Program-made: the position numbers and the translations under genes | The notes under the pieces: model-generated | What the model saw: the letters and a program-made list of their open reading frames with translations, nothing else | Databases searched by the model: none | Told to the model about the DNA's origin: nothing | NCBI GenBank assembly: GCA_026119935.1 | Contig: JALRMH010000010.1 | Coordinates: 372,001-436,000, forward strand | From: Endothia cerciana | Lineage: Eukaryota; Ascomycota; Sordariomycetes; Diaporthales; Cryphonectriaceae | Length of the DNA: 64,000 nt | Direction: 5' to 3' | In this document: positions 57,452-64,000 of the stretch, piece after piece | Numbering within the stretch: the first letter of the stretch is position 1 | Layout of the letters: the number at the start of each line of letters is the position of its first letter

Positions 57452-57640
57452 ATGTCCGATGGCCGTTGTGCGGGTGTCGAGAGCTCGGGTTGTGATGACG
57501 GCGAGGTGAGAAGGACAAGCCCGTTTGGCCGCTCAGGTAATCAAGAGGGTAGGTTTACGAAGGTCCCGCCGTCAACATGTAGACGACCATTCCAAAAATG
57601 GTAGGGCGGCGTGGATGCGTGCATGCCAGCATCATTGTGA

Positions 57641-58099
57641 TTAGTTTACGCTGTCCAAGTTCCCAGCCGGCGATACATGAGCGTTGGGCTCCGCAGAGGA
57701 TGCTATATTTGACCCGGAAGCGCATGGCTGCTTCTTCTCCGTAGCCTCCTGCTCCTCCGTAGTCTCGTGCTTCTCCAAGTCTGGGCAGATGTCCTCGTTT
57801 CCGTTTAACGAGGAAGTACTCTCGCCCCTGATGAAACAGCGCGCCTCTTGAAGACAGCACTCCCTGTAGACATCAATGATAGGCTTCAGGATTCTGTAGA
57901 TCATGATGAACGGCCACAATAGGGCGGGTAGGAGAAAGAAGACGACTGGTCGTAGGACGATCAAGCAAGGACGTCGGTAAAAGGCTTCAGGTATGCGCTG
58001 CGGGATGCCTTGGAAGATCCGTAACAGCAGCTCGAGTAGAACTCCACAAGCGTACATCAGGACAAGTGCCAATTCGAGCTGGTAATTTTCGGGTGTCAT
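57641..58099 (-). CDS. Hypothetical small membrane protein, 152 aa
   Basis: ATG at 58099. Two hydrophobic segments lie at about residues 8-28 (LELALVLMYACGVLLELLLR) and 45-70 (CLIVLRPVVFFLLPALLWPF and FIMIYRILKP), then a polar, Glu/Ser/Thr-rich tail. The clear membrane layout with a hydrophilic tail looks like a genuine protein. No family is recognised. Confidence 0.5.
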   Translation of the reverse strand: MTPENYQLELALVLMYACGVLLELLLRIFQGIPQRIPEAFYRRPCLIVLRPVVFFLLPALLWPFIMIYRILKPIIDVYRECCLQEARCFIRGESTSSLNGNEDICPDLEKHETTEEQEATEKKQPCASGSNIASSAEPNAHVSPAGNLDSVN

Positions 58100-58156
58100 G
58101 TTTGCGGCGGCCAGCGGCTAGAGGTCAGGATGGATGGCTGATGCGGCTTCGAGTGT

Positions 58157-58588
58157 TCAATGAGGACTAGGCGTTGCAATCAATATAGGCACCAGCGTGT
58201 GATTTTCTGTAATATCTGCTCCGGATGATTTACTTTCAACTGAGACGACAGAAAGGGTTGAGACGCCAAGCAAAATGACCACCGAAACCGTCAGTTTATA
58301 ACCGGATCTCAAGAATGCTGGAAGATCACGCGTAGGCGAACTGAGTGGATTCCTCCCTTGACTGGAATCTGCACAAGCAACTTTGCGGGTGCCACACTGC
58401 ATTCCGGTGAACGGTTTTTCAAAGCTACTGCACCTGGGGAGCATCCCTTGCAGCATGTCTGACACAAACAAACTGAATTTTAGATAGGTTAGCATGTTTC
58501 TCAAACTCTGCTTATGCGCCTCGGCGCGACGCAGGAGGCGGCACAGGCGCCCCCCCGAAAAGGCGTCTCGCAGGTTGTGGCGGATCAT
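58157..58588 (-). CDS. Hypothetical protein, 143 aa
   Basis: ATG at 58588. Basic N-terminus, one hydrophobic stretch near the C-terminus (LTVSVVILLGVSTLSVVSVE). No domain is recognised. It lies 57 bp upstream of the other small minus-strand gene; the two could be exons of one gene, but no clear splice was found. Confidence 0.3.
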   Translation of the reverse strand: MIRHNLRDAFSGGRLCRLLRRAEAHKQSLRNMLTYLKFSLFVSDMLQGMLPRCSSFEKPFTGMQCGTRKVACADSSQGRNPLSSPTRDLPAFLRSGYKLTVSVVILLGVSTLSVVSVESKSSGADITENHTLVPILIATPSPH

Positions 58589-59579
58589 GTGTTATCGACT
58601 CTTTCGGTTATATTGACATACATGCTTGAGGATATCCCTGAGCTGCTAGTCTGCCCTGATAGTACTGACTATTGATCCTCTGGACGTTTGGGGTCCGCCA
58701 TAACCGGTCCGCGACGCCATTTTCAGATTCGACAGAACGATGAAGCACTACGCCAGCGATCTTGTCGTTTCTCTCTTGGGGGCCAGGGTCAAGGAGCCAA
58801 GGATAACGTTGTGGAACGAAAATAAAAAGAATAAAAGGAGTAACCAGTCGCTCATCCAAACTTAATACTTATTTGGTTGGGATGTCTAGTTTCAGGTGTT
58901 TTGAATTTAGACGGGTCAAGTGTGTTTGGTTTTCGTCGAGTCTGGGTGAACCGAATGGTGGATTTGAATTCGAGTCTCGGATGCGGTGACCCACACTCCC
59001 GAGGACTAGAACTGCACACCTAAGACCTAAGACGGCATACAATCCGGGATCAGCACAGACAGATGACCATGTCAAGAAGAGTGTTATTGTCCATCTGGCA
59101 AGCATACTGAAGCCTAGTACTAGAGAAGAGCTACCTGGGTAGCCAACCGTGAATCAGTCAATGAGAACATCCGCTAAACACAGGAAAAGTGAGCAAGAAT
59201 GGCGAGGCATCTTCGGCGTGAGATCTCGATATGCGTGAGGTGAACCAGAACTTGACAAGGTCTCATGATCGCCTACTACCTAGATGGTTGTGTTCGCGAC
59301 AGACTTAGTTTCAATTCTTCCTTCGTGTTGCTCCTTCAGTGACCACAACGGTCAACTGCCCGACAAACCGGGTGTTCATTCATCCGAAATCGTGGCACCG
59401 TATGGTGCTTTTCACAATAGTCTGTCAACAGAAGAGCCCTGTATTGTCCAGATCCAAAGACCAGCCCGTGGCTGGAAGAATGACCTCAGCGGCTGTAGGT
59501 AGACCTCGTCTCAACAGCCTCCGTGACCTGCATAGCGTGATCACCAGCCGTGAGAGAGACATCATACTCCAAGCTGAAC
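58589..59579. other. Intergenic, nothing recognised
   Basis: Short frames without recognisable domains on both strands. Confidence 0.45.
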
Positions 59580-61690
59580 TTAGATCCTGTGCCAGAAGCT
59601 CGCCTTGAGTAAGACATCCCAGTTGATCTGTCCAGACTTCTTCATCAAGGCAACAGCCTTGTCCCAGTCCTTGCCCCCCTTGGTATGGCCGTTCTGTACG
59701 CCAGTCGGGGCATCAGCGCCGCCCACCACGAGACCGCCCGGCTGCACCAGCTCGAACCCCAGCTCTTCTTCCTCTCTGAACAGAATCTGATCGGACGGGC
59801 TTGCTGTTGGTAGCCATGCGGGTGTTAATGTTCGTGATATACCGAATGTAGGTCTTACTACTCTCCTTAGTGAAGAATCCACTCGTGCTACGCTTGACGT
59901 TTGGCTTAGGGTAGAGTACGCGGATGGCCAGATCGATCCCCAAGTTGAGTGAGAACGAGTCGCAGGACGAACAATGAGGCAGGGTAATGCGCCCTAGGAA
60001 CGTGCCATCGAGGGTCAGACCCACGGGACCCTTGAGAGCAGCGCCAGCTTCCTGGCGTTGTGGAGCTTTGCCTTGAGGAAACGCGCCGGGGCGTTCCTTG
60101 GCCAAGATGATGTAGCTGAAGTAGACGTTAGTCAAGGAGATGCGGGTGACACGCTGCTTGTACGGTATGAAGCTCGGCACCAATGACCTGGCGCCAGGCA
60201 TATCGTAGACTTGTACGTCTTTGTCAGGCGGCTTGAGCTTGTCTCTTTCATTGCTGACCTGTAAATCGGGCTGCGGAATATCGGGCAAATAAAGAGTCAT
60301 GTCTTCAGCGCTAAATACTACGCGACCCAGGGATCTGTACCAGGACAACTCGGGACTGAGAGCATTTGAAAGGTGTGGTCCAGACGCAGCGCTAGAGGGA
60401 TTGGCGCAGCCGTGCTCGCGAGGCTTCGGAATGCCACAAGGGCGGCCTCCACGTCTATCCTGAAATCAATTACCTTCGGCAGGTTTACAGTTTATTTACC
60501 ATCTGATACTGCTTAAATTTCTCTATAACATTACCTTCTGCCAGTCGGAAACGGTCAGAATGGTGCTTGAATGAAAGAAAGCATCTTGATTATAGGATAC
60601 CTGGGTATAGAAAAATGGAAATGCCTATGTCTTCGCGATATAATTGCCCTGCCAGACCTGAATTAATATCTTTGACTGATATTTTGAGTCGTCATTTGAG
60701 TTTTGTGTCCCTCGAAACTGATTGAGATGTCGCCGGCATTGGTAGCACCCTTGCCTCCCAACTGTATCCGCCAGGGTACCAGGCTATGGACAGAAGTGGA
60801 GAGCTCGACATTCGCGTGAGATGAGCTGTCGGCCTTCGCAGCCACAAGCTTCATCAGGTTGGTGGCGCTGGATTCAGAGGATCGGCGGGATGAAGCTGAG
60901 GTGTACTCGGTTCTGTCTAGCGTGATAGTGACCGTGGGCCTGTCTTTCTCATGCCCACGTCTCAAGCGACATCTCTAGTGTCGTTTCATGGCTTTGCGCC
61001 TTTCTTTCAAACACAATAGCTTGAGATTTGCCTTCTGTGCCTCTCTCTTCGCACTGTTGACTCCCGACCGTTCCGGGCTTGTCTCAGTGTCTAGCGCCAA
61101 AGTCACTCCTCAGAAGGAAGCAAGTTCTCTATGAAGCTCGCACTCACAAATGGGATCCTTCATATGATCCTAAAGGTTAGGGGGAAAAGGGAAACAAAGG
61201 TTCTCTCACTCAATGTGATACTCGTACATGATGTTGCGGGTATCCGTGCCTAACTAGGGCCAGAACTGAGTCCCATATTCATCGAACATTTTGAGTCCAC
61301 TAGCAGCATCTGCAATCATGTCTGTGACACATTTCAGCTCACCCTAACTAGCCCCCCTCCTTCTTTTTTTCCTTTTTCTGAACCTCCACCATCTCAGCAA
61401 CGAGCACGAGGATGCTCGGTGATTCAGGAACTGTATCCTCACCTGCTCATCATCTTGGCTTTCTCATCGTCATCCTTGTCAGTGTACATTCCCTCGAAGA
61501 TGTCCTGGCAGAACTGGCGCCTTCGAGCTTGATTGAGTGTCGATCAATTGTGAGCGTCAGACCAACGATAGAAATCTGACTGACGATAGGCTTCAGAGCG
61601 ACGTCCTTGATGTCACGGATCACTTGCGCCTCAGAGGGAAACAGAACCTTCGTCTACTACACTGCTGCCAAAATTAACGACAATTTGGGG
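59580..61690 (-). pseudogene. Mucoidy inhibitor A-type (DUF4140/DUF4139) gene relic
   Basis: Fragments of one family appear in order along the minus strand. At 61650-61500: LFPSEAQVIRDIKDVALKPI, then ISIVGLTLTIDRHSIKLEG (DUF4140), followed in another frame by DIFEGMYTDKDDDEKAK. At 60965-60663: VTITLDRTEYTSASSRRSSE and SLVPWRIQLGGKGATNAGDI. At 60348-59713: VYDMPGARSLVPSFIPYKQR and GPVGLTLDGTFLGRITLPHC and VKRSTSGFFTKESSKTY. At 59882-59580, again shifted: WDKAVALMKKSGQINWDVLL. Two stops precede the first block. The coiled-coil middle is largely unreadable and a piece before SLVPWRIQL is missing. Family assignment comes from block order; intact fungal members are about 750-900 aa. Confidence 0.72.
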
Positions 61691-62292
61691 GAAAGACAGA
61701 GTTCTCCTATTTCAAAAGTTCTATAAAAGACTAGTGAGCTAAACGAAATCTTTGAATTTTGGACCACATATCATTCCCCAGATAGGTAGCCATGTCCCCA
61801 CTCCTTGTGTGTAATATGCCATTGGTCAATAGCAAGCCTGCCATGTCTGTACCGCTCAAGGACTGGACGCAACCCGGGAGCTGAACAGCCCCACCAGCAT
61901 GCTCTGAGCACTTTGCGATCCATCAACCCCCCCTCCCCCTTTGCAGCTGGAGATGAACTCGAACCTCTACTGTGAAAGATGGTCAAACCCATAGGCAAAT
62001 TTCACCTTATTTTCATCGCACCAGGAAGAGACAACAGCATTTGAGTTTCCTTCATGTGCTGGATCTCTTTCCATCTTTCAGCGTAATGAAAGTGCATGGT
62101 TCCCTTGTTTGATCGAGATTGAGGTAAGTGTTGACATAACTAGTTGATTCTCAACGATTTCAGGTATCAAATAACATTACTAAATAGGAGATAGAATAAA
62201 GGCGGATGCGGAAGAGGACAAAACCAGCTGAGGTATGAGACCTGAACGACGATCCTAGCACAAACGAAAGGCATGTATGTCATCGAAAACAT
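61691..62292. other. Intergenic
   Basis: AT-rich spacer between the relic and the Hsp20 3' end; no gene is seen. Confidence 0.45.
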
Positions 62293-62940
62293 TCAATGGC
62301 CTGCATGTTCGATGTTGACCTCCTTGTGTTTCCCCTCATCATCCTTCTCTTTCTTGGGTACCGTAATGGTTAGAATGCCGTATGCAAGCTTGGCGACGGT
62401 CTCATCCTGCTTGACATCCACCGGAAAGTTGAAAGCCCTGGCAAACTCCCCAGTCTTTCTCTCCTTCTTCAGGAAATGAGCTGTCTCTTCCTCCTTCTTG
62501 CCCACGTCATGCCCAGCTGCCTTGTCCATTTCCGACGACGGACCCGAAGGCGATGGTTTCACAGACGATGACTGCGACCCCTCCTGAGGAAGTGATTGTG
62601 GTTGAATGTATGCGTCGATGAAGAGTGAGCGGGCGCCAGTCCACTTCAGCCTCACGTCTTTCTTGTCACGGAGCCCAGGGAGCTCGACGTCGAGATGATA
62701 GGCAGACCTCGACTCGCGGATGTCTGTGTGTGGAGCCGGAAGAGGATAGCCATCCGCATATGGATGGGTGAGGTCGTGTACTGCATGCTGAGCCGCCTTC
62801 AATGGAGATGGCAGGTGTCGGGCATGCTTCGGAATCGACGTTGTGTGGTATGGCTCCGGGGTGTAATAATACCATCCTGGATAGTGGTATTGCGGTGCGT
62901 TGGGTGGTGGTAGTTGTGGGTGGATAACCTCTTCTGCCAT
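62293..62940 (-). CDS. Small heat-shock protein, Hsp20/alpha-crystallin family
   Basis: ATP-independent chaperone that holds unfolding proteins. Single exon, 215 aa. A Pro/Tyr/His-rich N-terminal arm (PQYHYPGWYYYTPEP) precedes the alpha-crystallin domain, which starts at about residue 73: DIRESRSAYHLDVELPGLRD, VRLKWTGARSLFIDAY. A polar Ser/Lys insertion of about 50 residues follows, as in many fungal Hsp20 proteins. The domain ends with KKERKTGEFARAFNFPVDV and the conserved AKLAYGILTITVPKKEK. No clear heat-shock element was found in the short upstream region. Confidence 0.93.
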   Translation of the reverse strand: MAEEVIHPQLPPPNAPQYHYPGWYYYTPEPYHTTSIPKHARHLPSPLKAAQHAVHDLTHPYADGYPLPAPHTDIRESRSAYHLDVELPGLRDKKDVRLKWTGARSLFIDAYIQPQSLPQEGSQSSSVKPSPSGPSSEMDKAAGHDVGKKEEETAHFLKKERKTGEFARAFNFPVDVKQDETVAKLAYGILTITVPKKEKDDEGKHKEVNIEHAGH

Positions 62941-64000
62941 CTTGTTGGTGGAAGATGAATTTAATTTTTCTTTTCTTTTTCCTGATCAAAGTATGATACA
63001 AAGGCTTACAATGACAAGATCCAATCCTCAATTTCCCTTTGGGTGTAACCCACCCATTATATGCATGAGCAGCAAGCAAATACCAATCACCTGACCGTAG
63101 TTTAAGTTGGTGCTAGAAGAGTCTCGTGGGCACTCGCCCTTTCCAGAATCAAGGATGGGCCTTCAAGATGCTAGGACATTCTATGAAAGGATGCATCGCG
63201 CCACCACACCACAACTCGCGTGGTTCCACATTCCCGGCGGGATCCGGTGCGGGTCTATTTTCTGGGAGAGTTACCCGATCCACGGGGTTCTCGGCCGAGA
63301 CACGGATTGCCGCCCGGCTTTCCTGTTCCCCGAGTCATACCTTCATTGCTTTGCACATCATGGCGGTTGTGGCCTGAGGGTTGACAGTACTCATAGTTCG
63401 CTCAAGTTCAATAAATGCATCAAACGCACTCTTCCTGTGGAGAGCGGTATGCATGTGGAAGTGGACAAGTTCCAGCAACAGACCAGCATCTAAATGCAGC
63501 AGATCGACACGACTTGTTTCTGGTAATTCAGGCTGTCCAGCGTTATCTGTATTCCTCAGTATGAAATAATATCCCCGGCCCTTCTTAGGAGCATCAGTGT
63601 AACCACCTTATCATTGAACCCTTACTCGGATCATGGAGACAATATTTTAATAATTCGTTATTATCAATTGAATATTCGTACAAGATGATCCGGAGACTCA
63701 AACTGGTCTCTTCATGGGCAACGTGGCACGCCTGGCACTAGCAATTGTACTATCTACAAAGTATGGGAAGCGATTGAGAAACTACGTGACATCGAAAATA
63801 AGCACTTCAGCGGTGAAAGGTTACTACCGACTTCTTTTTGGGCGTTGACCGTGTCAAAAGCCAAGAAGTCCGAGCTGTGACCGAGTAAGCTATGTGGCTT
63901 GCATAGGCTTGCATAGGCTTGCATCTTCATGATGTTCTGCATGGGAGGCGCGATTTAATTTTTCAAATACGAGATAATGAAGTGCGGGGTTCCTGTGTGC
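62941..64000. other. Hsp20 upstream region and window end
   Basis: No gene is recognised. A 128-codon plus-strand frame at 63107-63493 has no known domain and is not called. Confidence 0.45.
63896..63924. repeat. 10-bp tandem repeat, three copies
   Basis: GGCTTGCATA is repeated three times in a row, the last lacking one base. No function is evident. Confidence 0.9.

Noticed and set aside
63107..63493. A 128-codon plus-strand frame upstream of the Hsp20 gene
   Set aside because: No domain, signal or membrane segment; amino-acid composition looks random.
1..64000. CRISPR arrays, bacterial operons, secondary-metabolite core genes (PKS, NRPS, terpene synthase)
   Set aside because: None was seen. 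Gene structure is eukaryotic, and no backbone enzyme motifs occur on either strand.

Overview
The window is nuclear DNA of a filamentous ascomycete, most probably a Sordariomycete. The evidence is short spliceosomal introns (about 50-120 nt, GTRNGY donors, CTRAC-type branch sites), GC-rich third codon positions, a wood- and plant-wall-degrading enzyme set, fungus-specific families (DFG5-type GH76, DUF1996, DUF7726, 2EXR) and a Fot1/pogo-type transposon carrying changes that look like repeat-induced point mutation. It is not bacterial, and no operons or ribosome-binding sites are expected.

Layout. 0-6 kb: an intron-containing tRNA-Val, then divergent CDP-diacylglycerol synthase (minus) and a Ctk2-like cyclin (plus). 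7-12 kb: secreted GH3 beta-glucosidase, palmitoyl-protein thioesterase, and a DUF7726 gene cut by an in-frame TAG. 14-25 kb is the densest stretch: GH47 alpha-mannosidase, a divergent pair encoding an APH-type kinase and an acyl-CoA dehydrogenase (the two halves of animal ACAD11), an O-fucosyltransferase-like membrane protein, a GH76 DFG5/DCW1 wall enzyme and a short-chain dehydrogenase. 25-35 kb is gene-poor and holds a large Ser/Gly-rich GPI-type surface protein and an F-box/ankyrin protein. 35-44 kb holds a six-exon GH10 xylanase with a CBM1, then a degenerate zone: a carboxymuconolactone decarboxylase gene split by a 2.2 kb Fot1/pogo element, a 140-bp tandem duplication and a decayed ORF. 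44-56 kb: a small Myb-like protein, a DUF1996 secreted protein, an ammonium transporter and an alpha/beta hydrolase. 56-64 kb: a 2EXR gene with stops, two small hypothetical genes, a long relic of a mucoidy-inhibitor-A-type (DUF4140/DUF4139) gene, and an Hsp20.

How the genes relate. There is no biosynthetic cluster. Two themes recur: secreted or GPI-anchored carbohydrate enzymes (GH3, GH10-CBM1, GH76, DUF1996, Ser-rich wall protein) and secretory-pathway glycan enzymes (GH47, O-FucT-like). The APH/ACAD pair is the clearest functional pairing because it shares one 604-bp intergenic region.

The strongest observations are the base-exact transposon insertion (TA duplication, imperfect inverted ends, host reading frame resuming on the far side), the multi-fragment relic of a DUF4140/DUF4139 gene, and the split ACAD11-like pair. 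Gene models were spliced by eye from frame continuity and splice-site consensus; no database search was run.
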